From positions 3,534,001-3,598,000 of the forward strand of contig OZ245761.1 in NCBI GenBank assembly GCA_965227535.1: a stretch of DNA of 64,000 nt, read 5' to 3'. The notes below the pieces were generated by a model. It made no database searches. It worked only from the letters and a program-made list of their open reading frames with translations, and was not told where the DNA came from. Shown here in pieces: positions 15,862 to 24,430 of this stretch. The stretch comes from SZUA-430 sp965227535 (GTDB taxonomy: Bacteria; Pseudomonadota; Alphaproteobacteria; Micropepsales; Micropepsaceae). Both the position numbers and the translations under genes were made by a program. Each line of letters opens with the position of its first letter. Position 1 is the stretch's first letter.

Positions 15862-18228
15862 TCACGCACATCGTGAATAACCGCAACTCATGCACGTATC
15901 GCAGCCTTCGATTCGCGTGAGGCTGGGGCTGGAGCAGCGCGGGCAGAACTTGAACGACTGCTTCAAAAGCCCGTCCACGGCCGCCGTGGTGTCCCCGCGC
16001 GGTTCGTCGAACCCACCCGGCATGCGCTCGGCGATGCTCGCAACCTTCTGTTGCGGTTGCACGCCCGAGACCTCCCGCGCGAGAAAGCCGATAGCAATCA
16101 TGTGCTCTTCGATCACATTGCCGATCGCAGCCAGAAGCGACGGCACGTATTGCCGGTTAACCCATTGTCCGCCGCGCGGATCGAACACGGCCTTCAGCTC
16201 TTCGACCACGAACGACACATCGCCGCCGCGCCGGAACACGGCCGAGATCATCCGCGTCAACGCGACGGTCCACGCGTAGTGTTCCATGTTCTTCGAGTTG
16301 ATGAATATCTCGAACGGCCGCCGCCGCCCGCCTTCGATCACGTCGTTGATGGTGATGTACATCGCGTGATCGGAATCCGGCCAGCGCACTTTGTAGGTAT
16401 TGCCCGGCAACGCTTCCGGCCGGTCCAGCGGCTGCGTCATGTAAACGACGTCGCCCGTCGATACCGGCCTCGCCCGCGCCGGAGCCAACACCTCCGACGG
16501 CGCGATAGGCTGCGGCGCAGGCTTGCGCGCCTCGTCGACGCTGAGGATCGCGCCCGTGATGTCGTTCGGCCGCCACGTCGTGCAGCCCTTACATCCGGTC
16601 TCATACGCTTTCAGGTAAATATCTTTGAAGTGGTCGAACGAAATATCGGCCGGGCAGTTCACCGTCTTCGAAATCGAACTATCGACATATTTCTGCGCCG
16701 CCGCCTGCACGGCGATGTGATCGCTCGGCGCCAGCTCCTGCGCGTTGACGAAGTAGTCGGGCAGGGCCTCGTCGCCGTTCAACTCGCGCCACAAACGATG
16801 CGCGTAGTCCTCGACCTGTTCGTCCGTCTTTTCGCCGCCCGCGCCCGTCACCTTGCGCTTGTACGAATAGGCGAATACCGGCTCGATCCCGCTCGATACG
16901 TTTTCGGCCAGCAGCGAAATCGTCCCTGTCGGCGCAATCGACGTCAGCAGCGCATTGCGAATCCCGTTCACCGAAATCTGCGCGCGCACGTCCTCGTCCA
17001 AATCGCTGACCGTCACCCCGTCGAGATACTTCTCGCGCTGAAACAGCGGGAACGCGCCCTTTTCGGCCGCAAGCTCCGCCGACGCCGAATACGCCGCCCG
17101 CTGAATGCTCTTCAGCCACCGTTCGATCAAAGCCACCGATTCCGGGCTGCCATAACGTACGCCGCACATGATCAGCGCGTCGGCTAACCCCGTCACGCCA
17201 AGCCCGATACGCCGCTTCGCCTTCGCCTCGCGCTCCTGCTGCGCCAACGGATAGTTCGACACGTCGATGACGTTGTCGAGAAACCGCACCGCAATGCGCG
17301 TCAGATTGTCGAGCTCGTTCTTGTCGAGCCGCGCGTCTTCAAGAAACGGATCCTTGATGAGCTTGACGAGATTGATGGACCCCAACAAACACGCGCCGTA
17401 GGGCGGCAGCGGCTGCTCGCCGCACGGGTTCGTCGCCGAGATATATTCGTTGTACCAAAGATTGTTCCGACGGTTGATCCGGTCGATGAAGACGACGCCG
17501 GGCTCGGCATAGGCGTAGGTCGACGCCATGATGCGGTCCCAAAGCCCGCGCGCCGACACCGTGCGATAGACCTTCTTGTCGAACACAAGGTCCCACGCGC
17601 CGTCCGCCTTCACCGCCTCCATGAATTTGTCGGTGATCAGGACGGAGAGATTGAAATTGCGCAGCCGGTCCTTGTCCCGCTTGGCCTCGATGAACGCCTC
17701 GACGTCCGGATGATCGCACCTGAGCGTCGCCATCATCGCGCCGCGCCGCGACCCTGCCGACATGATCGTGCGGCACATCGCATCCCACACGTCCATGAAC
17801 GAGACAGGCCCCGAAGCATCCGCACCGACGCCGCGCACCGTCGCGCCCGACGGGCGCAAGGTCGAGAAGTCATGCCCGATGCCGCCGCCCTGCTGCATGG
17901 TCAGCGCGGCTTCTTTCAGATTGTCGAAGATGCTCGTCATGTCGTCGGCGATCGAGCCCATGACGAAGCAATTGAACATCGTCACCGACCGCCCCGAACC
18001 GGCGCCGGCAATCACCCGCCCGGCCGGCAAAAAACGAAAATCGGTCAGTACACGGCGGAATTCGCCCGTCCACTTCGCCCGCAGCTCAGGCTTCTCAGCC
18101 CGCGCGACGGCGGTGGCGACACGCTCCCACGTGTCCTCGATCGTGTCGTCCTGCGAAACAACGCCCGCGCCCTTCAGCCGATACTTCAGATCCCAAATCT
18201 GACGCGAAATATCAGGCAAACGTTCCAT
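15862..18228 (-). CDS. nrdJ: Adenosylcobalamin-dependent ribonucleotide reductase (class II)
   Basis: Reduces ribonucleotides to deoxyribonucleotides using a radical generated from adenosylcobalamin, so it needs no oxygen and no NrdB subunit. The 788-residue protein has ATP-cone-independent class II architecture: VTMFNCFVMGSI near the active cysteine, the radical-site signature ATNPCGEQPLPPYGACLLGS, and SIAPTGTISLLAENVSSG. The C-terminus is a zinc-ribbon (CPRCSSPS and CDTCMSCGYSRC) that supplies the reducing cysteines. ATG 18228 matches the conserved MERLPDISRQIWDLKYR start; an upstream ATG is less likely. No cobalamin riboswitch was recognised upstream. Its cofactor is supplied by the adenosyltransferase at 41147-41716. 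Confidence 0.95.
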   Translation of the reverse strand: MERLPDISRQIWDLKYRLKGAGVVSQDDTIEDTWERVATAVARAEKPELRAKWTGEFRRVLTDFRFLPAGRVIAGAGSGRSVTMFNCFVMGSIADDMTSIFDNLKEAALTMQQGGGIGHDFSTLRPSGATVRGVGADASGPVSFMDVWDAMCRTIMSAGSRRGAMMATLRCDHPDVEAFIEAKRDKDRLRNFNLSVLITDKFMEAVKADGAWDLVFDKKVYRTVSARGLWDRIMASTYAYAEPGVVFIDRINRRNNLWYNEYISATNPCGEQPLPPYGACLLGSINLVKLIKDPFLEDARLDKNELDNLTRIAVRFLDNVIDVSNYPLAQQEREAKAKRRIGLGVTGLADALIMCGVRYGSPESVALIERWLKSIQRAAYSASAELAAEKGAFPLFQREKYLDGVTVSDLDEDVRAQISVNGIRNALLTSIAPTGTISLLAENVSSGIEPVFAYSYKRKVTGAGGEKTDEQVEDYAHRLWRELNGDEALPDYFVNAQELAPSDHIAVQAAAQKYVDSSISKTVNCPADISFDHFKDIYLKAYETGCKGCTTWRPNDITGAILSVDEARKPAPQPIAPSEVLAPARARPVSTGDVVYMTQPLDRPEALPGNTYKVRWPDSDHAMYITINDVIEGGRRRPFEIFINSKNMEHYAWTVALTRMISAVFRRGGDVSFVVEELKAVFDPRGGQWVNRQYVPSLLAAIGNVIEEHMIAIGFLAREVSGVQPQQKVASIAERMPGGFDEPRGDTTAAVDGLLKQSFKFCPRCSSPSLTRIEGCDTCMSCGYSRCA

Positions 18229-18347
18229 GCGGCGGCATTCCTCAAGCGGGGTGAGACACCCTAGCCGACAAGTGATTCGCACGCAAGAATTTGTTCTCGC
18301 TCCGTTCGCAAGAGATTCGATCTAACCAATTGATAGATATTAAGAAT

Positions 18348-19100
18348 TTAGGACGAAGCCGCAGCCGCATCGGCCGGCGCGCGCTGAAACCCGCCCTCGG
18401 CCAGCAGCCGCGCCGTCGCCCGTTCGATCCGCCCCTCAAGTTCCGCCATGAACGCCTGCCGCTTCAGCCCTGGCGGGATCGCAGGCAGCACCTCGACGAT
18501 CACCTTGCCCGGTTTCCGCGCGAACCCCCGCCGCGGCCAATAGAGCCCCGAGTTATGCGCGATCGGAACACACGGCACGTCCAGCGCACCGTAAAGCGCC
18601 GCAATCCCCGGCTTGTAATCCGCGCCCGCATCCAACGGCCGCCGCGTGCCTTCCGGAAAAATCACGACCTGCCGGTTATCCGCGATCGCCGCTTTCGCAT
18701 CCGCGATCAACGAACGGATCGTCTTCGCCCCGCCCTCGCGATCGATCACGATCATCTTCGCCGACTTCGCGTACCAGCCATAGCCCGGCACCCACAACAA
18801 CTGACGCTTCATGACGATGGCGGGATCTGGAAACAGCACGTGCGTCGCCACCGTCTCCCACATCGATAGATGCTTGGACGCATAGATCGCAGGCCCGTCG
18901 GGAATATTCTCCCGCCCGCGCACCTCGTAATCCATGCCGGCGATGTATTTCAGGCCCCAAAAACTAACCCGCGCCCAAATCGCCTGCCCCCGAATGGTCA
19001 CGCGCCGCGGCATCAACAACGCCGGGATATAGGCAAGGTTGATCAGGACGGACCACGTCCAGAAGAAGATTTGGAAGAGAAGTGAGCGAAGGAAGGTCAA
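18348..19100 (-). CDS. plsC: 1-acyl-sn-glycerol-3-phosphate acyltransferase
   Basis: A 250-residue membrane acyltransferase that converts lysophosphatidate to phosphatidate in phospholipid synthesis. An N-terminal hydrophobic anchor (about 5-30) precedes the catalytic blocks: H77 in ASKHLSMWET, and VVIFPEGTRRPLD around 145. The first block reads H-x4-E instead of the standard H-x4-D, a variant also seen in alphaproteobacterial relatives. It is the last gene of a minus-strand block ftsE-ftsX-HAD-ydcF-plsC. Confidence 0.92.
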   Translation of the reverse strand: MTFLRSLLFQIFFWTWSVLINLAYIPALLMPRRVTIRGQAIWARVSFWGLKYIAGMDYEVRGRENIPDGPAIYASKHLSMWETVATHVLFPDPAIVMKRQLLWVPGYGWYAKSAKMIVIDREGGAKTIRSLIADAKAAIADNRQVVIFPEGTRRPLDAGADYKPGIAALYGALDVPCVPIAHNSGLYWPRRGFARKPGKVIVEVLPAIPPGLKRQAFMAELEGRIERATARLLAEGGFQRAPADAAAASS

Positions 19101-19164
19101 GCGTAAACCCGAATGCGGTGGGCGCCAATTATACAGTTTTTTGATGCGGCGGCGCGCAACTCGC

Positions 19165-19875
19165 TCAATAACTCGTCGGCCCGTCTTGGCCCTGCGCCAC
19201 GGAATCGCGCGGTGAGCCGGGCGCGCTTTCGATGATCGCCGACCGCGGCGGTGGCAGGGACTGCGTACCGAACCGCGTCGCGACGGCCAACCGAACGGAT
19301 GAGCCGATAAACTTGAGATACTCGCCCGCCAGCACGCCGGTGGTCTCGGGATCGCTCCACCATTCCGACAACCGCACCTGATCGGGAAACACGGGGTAGG
19401 CCACCAACTGCGTCCCCGGCAACACCGCGCGCAGCTCCATCATGCTGCGCGGCATGTGATAGCTTGCGGTCACGACGATGACCGAACGATAGCGATGCCG
19501 CCCGACCCACGAGGCGGTCTCTTCCGCATTGCCGATCGTGTCGGCCGCACTGCGCCCCAGATCGATGCAGCACGACGACCGCGCCGACAGCTGCCCGACC
19601 GCGGCGAACAATTCTTCGCGCGACGTCCCTTCATGCACACCGGAAATCAGAAGCCGCTGCCCCTTGCCCTGATCGAGCAACTCGATGCCCGCGAGCAACC
19701 GCCCTTCGCCACCGGTCAGCGCCACGATGCCGTCGGCATAGCCGGGATCCGCGGACGCGCGGGGCAGGGACCAAACGAAAACGGGAAAGCCCAGCGCGGC
19801 GACGACAAACGCCGCCACGGCCACGCGAAACGCGAAGCCGGCCCATGCCAGACCAAGGGACTGCCCGGACTGCAC
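19165..19875 (-). CDS. YdcF/ElyC family membrane protein (DUF218)
   Basis: A 236-residue protein with one N-terminal membrane helix (AWAGFAFRVAVAAFVVAALGFPVFVW) and a DUF218 domain. Core motifs are DGIVALTGGEGRL, LLISGVHEG, the DTIGNAEETASWV helix and VVTASYHMPRSMMELRAVL. DUF218 proteins (ElyC, SanA, YdcF) are linked to envelope integrity, and this one sits in the conserved ftsEX-plsC block. The GTG at 19873-19875 is chosen because AAGGAG lies 9 bp upstream; longer versions add a basic, unconserved leader. A paralogue lies at 41966-42760. Confidence 0.88.
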   Translation of the reverse strand: MQSGQSLGLAWAGFAFRVAVAAFVVAALGFPVFVWSLPRASADPGYADGIVALTGGEGRLLAGIELLDQGKGQRLLISGVHEGTSREELFAAVGQLSARSSCCIDLGRSAADTIGNAEETASWVGRHRYRSVIVVTASYHMPRSMMELRAVLPGTQLVAYPVFPDQVRLSEWWSDPETTGVLAGEYLKFIGSSVRLAVATRFGTQSLPPPRSAIIESAPGSPRDSVAQGQDGPTSY

Positions 19876-19906
19876 CGGTACGTACTCCTTCGTGCAGCGA
19901 CCGCTG

Positions 19907-20452
19907 TTACCGAGGCGCCAAGAGCGCCTCGACCGCCCCGTACAAGGAAACATAGACCGAGACCGGTAAAATGTCCTGCGGCAGCCCTTTTGCCTGGGTT
20001 TCCGCGCCTTTTCCGGTGCGCACCAGGAGGGGCGTGACCCCCGCGGCGCGGGCGGCCCGCAGGTCGCTCAACTGATCCCCGATCATGACCGCCTCATGCG
20101 GCGCCAGCCGGAAATGCCCCAGCGCTTCCCGCAGCATGCCGGGACCCGGCTTGCGTCGATCGCTGGCCGACCAGGGTGGATCCGTACACGTTAACAAAAG
20201 GTCTAGCGTCGCGCCCTTAGACGCCAGCTCCACGCGAAGCTGGTGGTGAATGCGCTCCAACATCTCGGCCGAAATAATCCCGCGCCCGACCGCCGACTGG
20301 TTCGAGACGACCGCGACCTTGATCCCGGCCCCATTGAGGCGCGCGCATGCTTCGGCAGCCTGCGGGATCATCACGAGTTCGCCCGGGTGCTTGATGTAGT
20401 CCGCGCGGTCCTCGTTCAGGACGCCGTCGCGGTCCACCATCACGAGCTTCAT
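19907..20452 (-). CDS. HAD-family phosphatase, HisB-N/GmhB-like
   Basis: A 181-residue HAD-IIIA phosphatase. Motif I is VMVDRDGVLNEDR (nucleophile DRD), motif II VVSNQSAVGRG, motif III lysine in RKPGPGMLREAL, and motif IV VMIGDQLSDLRAA. It resembles D-glycero-D-manno-heptose-1,7-bisphosphate 7-phosphatase (GmhB) and histidinol phosphatase. The zinc-binding Cys/His cluster of those enzymes is not evident: the region reads LLTCTDPPWSASDRRKPGPG, with one cysteine. Its substrate is therefore unclear. It overlaps ftsX by four bases (ATGA), so it is coupled to the division genes. Confidence 0.85.
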   Translation of the reverse strand: MKLVMVDRDGVLNEDRADYIKHPGELVMIPQAAEACARLNGAGIKVAVVSNQSAVGRGIISAEMLERIHHQLRVELASKGATLDLLLTCTDPPWSASDRRKPGPGMLREALGHFRLAPHEAVMIGDQLSDLRAARAAGVTPLLVRTGKGAETQAKGLPQDILPVSVYVSLYGAVEALLAPR

Positions 20453-21339
20453 GGCATGCGGCCGAGCACGCGCAGCACCGTGAACCGCGCCGTGTACATC
20501 GCGATGAGCCCGATCACGACGGGCACGAAGAACAGCCAGATGTAATGCTGAGGCGCCGTCACGAACTGCGGCATGTACTGCGCCCCAACCGGCGCCTCGC
20601 GGCTATCGACGAAGAAACTGCTGCTGAGCAGCGTCACGATCGCGAGCGTCAACCCGATCAACCCGCCGCGCAAACCAAGCCAAAGGAAATGCCGCTGAAA
20701 CTCCGACGCGATGAAAACGTCGCGCGCGCCGATCATATGCACGACCTCGACGATCTCGCGATGCGCCTGCAACCCCGCTTGCGTCGCGTAGATCACGATG
20801 GCGAGGGTCGCCACCGCAATGAGCAACAGCACCGCCCACCCCACGGCTTCCGAAGACGCCGCAAACGAAGCCAGCTCTTCGTTCCATCGCTTATGATCGT
20901 CGAGATGCGCACCAGGCACACCGTCGGCAAGCGCCTTGCCAAGCCCGTCAAGCTCGACCGGCTTGCCCGGCGTCAACGTCACTTCGATGAGCTGCGGCAC
21001 CGGTAAATCGCCGATGACGTTGCCTTCGCCGAGCCACGGCTCAAGCAGCTTCTCCGCCTCCGCGCGCCCCAAAGGCTTCGCCGCAAAGATGCCGGGCCAC
21101 TGCTGCACGAGGCGCAACGCCTCCTTCATCTGATCTTCCGGCGAGATCTGCGGCGACGGCAGCAACTGCACCGTGACCGAGCCCGACAACCCTTCAGTCC
21201 AGTCCGAAGCGAGCCGCGACAACGTCAACACCGCACCCAGCGTCAAACACGCAAGGAAGCTCATTACCGCAACAATTGTATGCAGCGTCGCGCCCGAAGC
21301 GCTGTCGCCGGGCATCAATCCTGAAGAAGTGGTGTTCAC
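20449..21339 (-). CDS. ftsX: Cell division ABC transporter membrane subunit FtsX
   Basis: FtsX is the membrane partner of FtsE and controls periplasmic peptidoglycan hydrolases at the division site. The 296-residue protein has the expected four helices: one near the N-terminus (TIVAVMSFLACLTLGAVLTL), a large periplasmic domain, then three more (AVLLLIAVATLAIVIYATQ, LGLRGGLIGLTLAIVTLLSS and YIWLFFVPVVIGLIAMYTA). The cytoplasmic coupling segment EIVEVVHMIGARDVFIASEFQ lies between helices two and three. It overlaps ftsE and the downstream phosphatase by four bases each. Confidence 0.93.
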   Translation of the reverse strand: MNTTSSGLMPGDSASGATLHTIVAVMSFLACLTLGAVLTLSRLASDWTEGLSGSVTVQLLPSPQISPEDQMKEALRLVQQWPGIFAAKPLGRAEAEKLLEPWLGEGNVIGDLPVPQLIEVTLTPGKPVELDGLGKALADGVPGAHLDDHKRWNEELASFAASSEAVGWAVLLLIAVATLAIVIYATQAGLQAHREIVEVVHMIGARDVFIASEFQRHFLWLGLRGGLIGLTLAIVTLLSSSFFVDSREAPVGAQYMPQFVTAPQHYIWLFFVPVVIGLIAMYTARFTVLRVLGRMP

Positions 21340-22037
21340 GCGCGTTTGGCCTCGGCAAGAACGGCATCGGCGGCATTTGCCGTCGTCAACCGTCCTTCCG
21401 CAAGCCGGAAAAGACGCTGCGCCGGCACGCGTTCCATGATGCGCTGATCATGCGTCGCGATGAGAACGCTGGTGCCCAGCTTATTAAGCTCGATGAACAG
21501 CCGCATGATCCGCCCGCCGATGTCGGGATCGACGTTGCCCGTCGGCTCGTCGGCGAGCAGAAGTTCAGGCTTGGCGACAACCGCGCGCGCAATAGCAACG
21601 CGCTGCTTCTCGCCGCCCGACAATGTCGCTGGCTTGGCGTTCAGGCGATTGCCGAGCCCCACCCACGACAGCAACTCTTCCACTTCGGCACGATAGCTGG
21701 ACTCAAGCTCGTTCATCACCCGCCGCGGCAGCGCCACGTTTTCGAACACGGTCAGATGGTCGAGCAGACGAAAATCCTGAAACACGACGCCGATGCGCCG
21801 GCGCAGCGCCGGCAGCTCTTCACGCGGTGTGGTTGCAATCTCGCGATCGAACATCCAAATCGCACCACGCGAGGGCCGCTCGGCGAGATAGATCAGTTTC
21901 AACAGAGAAGTTTTGCCCGCACCTGACGGTCCGGTGAGCAAATGAAAGGATCCGGGCTCCAACGTGAACGAAACGTCGCGCAGAATCTCGGGGCCAAGCC
22001 CGTAGCGCATCCCGACGTTCTCGAACCGAACCACCAA
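21336..22037 (-). CDS. ftsE: Cell division ATP-binding protein FtsE
   Basis: ABC ATPase of 233 residues. Walker A is LTGPSGAGKTSLLKLI, the Q-loop VVFQDFRLLDHLTVFENVALP, the ABC signature LSGGEKQRVAIARA and Walker B LLLADEPTGNVDPD, with the switch histidine in IATHDQRIM. The sequence VFENVALP and NVDPD are typical of FtsE. It heads the ftsE-ftsX-HAD-ydcF-plsC block and is divergent from the zinc-ribbon gene at 22147; the 109-bp interval holds both promoters. Confidence 0.95.
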   Translation of the reverse strand: MVVRFENVGMRYGLGPEILRDVSFTLEPGSFHLLTGPSGAGKTSLLKLIYLAERPSRGAIWMFDREIATTPREELPALRRRIGVVFQDFRLLDHLTVFENVALPRRVMNELESSYRAEVEELLSWVGLGNRLNAKPATLSGGEKQRVAIARAVVAKPELLLADEPTGNVDPDIGGRIMRLFIELNKLGTSVLIATHDQRIMERVPAQRLFRLAEGRLTTANAADAVLAEAKRA

Positions 22038-22146
22038 TTAATCCTTTTCAGTTAATGGGTTAGAACGCGACCCTGCGGTCGAGCTTGCTTGCAGCTGCGA
22101 ATAGGTTGTGCCAAAAGTCCAGAATCGACACGGGCAATAGCCTGGA

Positions 22147-22920
22147 ATGATAATTACCTGCCCCCGCTGCGCAACTCGCTATCTGCTTGAAACCGGTGTC
22201 GTAAGACCGCCCGGCAGGCAGGTTCGCTGTGCGCGTTGTCAGCATACCTGGTTCCAGGATGCGCCGCTTGATTTGCCGACGCCCATCCCCGTTCCGGTGG
22301 AAGAGCCTGAGTTCCCCACCGGCCCGGTGACCGACAAGTCGCGCATGCTGCCGCCGCCCCCGGGCTCGATTGCGCAGCCCCTGCCGCGCTTCGAGATCCC
22401 GCCGCCGCAGTCATACCAGCCGTCGTCGCAATCGTCCTCGCCCTCGCTGTCGATCCCGGGCCTCGGCATGGGCGACCGGCTGCGCACCCGTTCGCGCAGC
22501 ATGGCGGGCATCTTCGCGTTAATTGCGCTTGTCGCGGGCTTCCCGCTGATCTTCTTCTCGCTGCCCGAACAGATCGTGCAGCTCTGGCCTCAATCGGCGA
22601 GCCTCTACGAATGGCTCAACATGCCCGTGAACGCGCGCGGCTTCAAAATCATCGCGACACACTCGCAGGAGATGAACGGCTCCGTTCCGACCATCGCCAT
22701 CAAAGGCCAGATCATCAACGAGACCGATCGCGAACTCGCCGTACCGAAGATCCGCCTCTCCGTGCGCGACAAGGACAAGAAGGAACTCTACCACTGGACC
22801 GTGCTCGCCGATCAGCAAAAGCTGGGCGCGCACGAAGAGGGCAGCTTCACCGCGCGCCTCGAAAGCCCGCCGCCCGACGCCGCCGATCTCGAAGTTCGAT
22901 TTGCCAAGGCGGGTGAGTAA
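22147..22920 (+). CDS. Zinc-ribbon (MJ0042) and DUF3426 membrane protein
   Basis: A 257-residue protein. The N-terminal MJ0042-type zinc ribbon has CPRCATRY and CARCQHTWF. A proline-rich linker (about 45-115) follows, then one membrane helix (GIFALIALVAGFPLIFFSL) and a C-terminal extracytoplasmic DUF3426 domain (PTIAIKGQIINETDRELAVPKIRLSVRD). The family is widespread in Alphaproteobacteria, often beside ftsE; its function is unknown, but a cytoplasmic zinc sensor joined to an envelope domain is a reasonable inference. It is followed directly by hpt. Confidence 0.88.
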   Translation: MIITCPRCATRYLLETGVVRPPGRQVRCARCQHTWFQDAPLDLPTPIPVPVEEPEFPTGPVTDKSRMLPPPPGSIAQPLPRFEIPPPQSYQPSSQSSSPSLSIPGLGMGDRLRTRSRSMAGIFALIALVAGFPLIFFSLPEQIVQLWPQSASLYEWLNMPVNARGFKIIATHSQEMNGSVPTIAIKGQIINETDRELAVPKIRLSVRDKDKKELYHWTVLADQQKLGAHEEGSFTARLESPPPDAADLEVRFAKAGE

Positions 22921-22921
22921 C

Positions 22922-23473
22922 GTGGCTCACTTGGAGCCCTTGTATCCCTCAGACGTGATCGCGACCCGCCTTGAATCGCTGAGCAGCGATATCGCGGCGC
23001 GTATGGGTCCCGACTTCGCGCTCGTGGCGATTCTGAAAGGCAGCTTCGTCTTCGCCGCCGATCTCATCCGCGCGCTCGCAAACCACCGCGCCAACCCCGA
23101 AGTCGATTTCATGACCTTGGCAAGCTACGGCACGGGAACCGTCTCCAGCGGCACCGTTCGCCTGCTGCGCGACGTGGAAATCGAGGTTTCAGGCCGTGAA
23201 GTGCTGATCGTCGACGATATTTTGGACTCCGGCCGCACGATCGCCTATGCCCGCCGCCATTTGCTGGAGCGTGGCGCAACCGCCGCCCGCGTGTGCGTTC
23301 TCCTGGACAAAACCGCAGGCCGCGCGCCGGATCACGCCGAACCTGCCGATTTTGTAGGCTTTTCCTGTCCGCCTGCCTTTGTCGTAGGCTACGGGATGGA
23401 CCATGCGCATAAATTCCGTGGACTGCCTTTTGTCGCTATTCTAAGTGAACAAGCGACCCTGGGTACGGAGTGA
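22922..23473 (+). CDS. hpt: Hypoxanthine phosphoribosyltransferase
   Basis: Purine salvage enzyme that joins hypoxanthine or guanine to PRPP. The 183-residue protein shows LVAILKGSFVFAADLIRAL, the flexible-loop region FMTLASYGTGTVSSG, the PRPP-binding loop VLIVDDILDSGRTIAYA and the late VVGYGMDHAHKFRGLPFVA. GTG 22922, just behind the stop of the preceding gene, is chosen because AAGG at 22906-22909 lies 12 bp upstream; GTG 22913 is an alternative inside the preceding gene. The stop overlaps cpdR. Confidence 0.94.
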   Translation: MAHLEPLYPSDVIATRLESLSSDIAARMGPDFALVAILKGSFVFAADLIRALANHRANPEVDFMTLASYGTGTVSSGTVRLLRDVEIEVSGREVLIVDDILDSGRTIAYARRHLLERGATAARVCVLLDKTAGRAPDHAEPADFVGFSCPPAFVVGYGMDHAHKFRGLPFVAILSEQATLGTE

Positions 23474-23844
23474 TGGCTAAAATCCTGATCGCGGAGAATG
23501 AACTGGCGCTCAGGGAATTTGTGGCCCGCGGGCTCGAACAACGTCGTCACAAGGTGACGATGGCCCAAGACGGTTCCGAAGCCCTCGAACACCTGAAGAA
23601 GACGAAATACGATCTTCTCCTCACCGACATCGACATGCCCATCATGGACGGCATCGCCTTGGCGCTCGCCGCCGGCCGCGACTATCCGAAGATGAAGATC
23701 ATCATCATGTCGGGCCACGAACACCAAATCGAACGCGCCCACGGCCTCAGCGACTTGGTCTACCGCGTGGTCTCAAAGCCCTTCACGATCGCCGGCATCT
23801 GCGCCACGGTCGACGACGTCCTGGCGACGAAAAAGGCGAAGTAG
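23473..23844 (+). CDS. cpdR: Single-domain response regulator CpdR
   Basis: A 123-residue stand-alone receiver. It starts AKILIAENELALREFVAR (acidic EN pair), has the phospho-acceptor aspartate in LLLTDIDMPIMDG, the conserved serine in IIIMSGHE and lysine in RVVSKPFTI. In Caulobacter, unphosphorylated CpdR localises ClpXP and directs cell-cycle proteolysis of CtrA and other substrates; phosphorylation by the CckA-ChpT relay switches this off. The assignment rests on size, sequence and the hpt neighbourhood, which is common in Alphaproteobacteria. ATG 23473 overlaps the hpt stop. Confidence 0.85.
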   Translation: MAKILIAENELALREFVARGLEQRRHKVTMAQDGSEALEHLKKTKYDLLLTDIDMPIMDGIALALAAGRDYPKMKIIIMSGHEHQIERAHGLSDLVYRVVSKPFTIAGICATVDDVLATKKAK

Positions 23845-23846
23845 CG

Positions 23847-24215
23847 CTAGCGCCCCATCTGCTTCGGATCATAGAAGAACGTCTCCGTCGCAATCTTATC
23901 GCCACGCCAAGTCTGCCAGGCGACCTCTTCCATCGAAGCCGCCGCCCCGCCCGCCTTCGGCACAAACGTAAATCGCCAGCGGATCACAACACGATCCCCG
24001 TCGATCAACGGCGCAGCCAGCAATTCGGTATCGACGCGCTCAACTCGCGACAGCGCCTTAGCCTCATGCGCCATAAGAACCTCGCGTCCAACCCGCGGCG
24101 CAGCCTGGTTCTCCTGCATCCAAGCGTCTTCGGTGTACCAGTCGCGAATAGCCCCGACATGATCGCCACTGACGACCTGTGCAATGAAAGCATCCACCGC
24201 TACCCGATTGGGCAT
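23847..24215 (-). CDS. SnoaL/NTF2-like protein
   Basis: A 122-residue single-domain NTF2-fold protein. The pattern is an N-terminal helix (VAVDAFIAQVVSGDHVGAIRDWY), a loop with EDAWMQENQA, and four long strands (DTELLAAPLIDGDRVVIRWRFTF, MEEVAWQTWRGDKIATETFFYD). Such proteins include SnoaL-like enzymes and ketosteroid-isomerase relatives; no catalytic aspartate can be assigned with confidence. ATG 24215 follows GGAGAGAG. It ends 2 bp from the convergent cpdR stop and is next to the REP-like repeat. Confidence 0.75.
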   Translation of the reverse strand: MPNRVAVDAFIAQVVSGDHVGAIRDWYTEDAWMQENQAAPRVGREVLMAHEAKALSRVERVDTELLAAPLIDGDRVVIRWRFTFVPKAGGAAASMEEVAWQTWRGDKIATETFFYDPKQMGR

Positions 24216-24248
24216 CCCCACTCTCTCCGCCTGACAAGACCACAAATT

Positions 24249-24421
24249 GTGTCATGGTCCGCGAAGGCGGACCACCCACGACTTCCTTGCCGTGCAGCAA
24301 GGTTCTCGCTGCTTTGACGATTCACGAGCGGCTTGGTGATCTTGGTGTTTCAATCCGACGAAACTTGAAGTGCGCCGACGCCATCAAGTCGTGGGTGGTC
24401 CGCCTTCGCGGACCATGACAC
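24249..24421. repeat. REP-like element with 36-bp perfect inverted ends
   Basis: The first 36 bases (24249-24284, starting GTGTCATGGTCCGCGAAGGC) are an exact reverse complement of the last 36 (24386-24421). Each arm also folds on itself as GGTCCGC-GAAG-GCGGACC, so arms can pair with one another or form separate hairpins. The 101-base centre has no open reading frame worth calling. The design is that of bacterial REP/BIME or MITE elements. It fills the gap between the SnoaL-like gene and the TIGR02302 gene. No direct target-site duplication was identified. Confidence 0.85.
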
Positions 24422-24430
24422 GGCTGTGAG

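Noticed and set aside
18283..18347. Possible cobalamin riboswitch before nrdJ
   Set aside because: The interval is only 119 bp, AT-rich, and lacks a B12-box-like sequence.
18560..18900. Damaged active site in PlsC (Asp to Glu in H-x4-D)
   Set aside because: As far as I know, alphaproteobacterial relatives often carry glutamate at this place, so it is treated as a normal variant and not as loss of function.
22030..22062. Possible CtrA box between ftsE and the zinc-ribbon gene
   Set aside because: Two TTAA blocks are present but spaced by 10 bases, not the 7 of the CtrA consensus.
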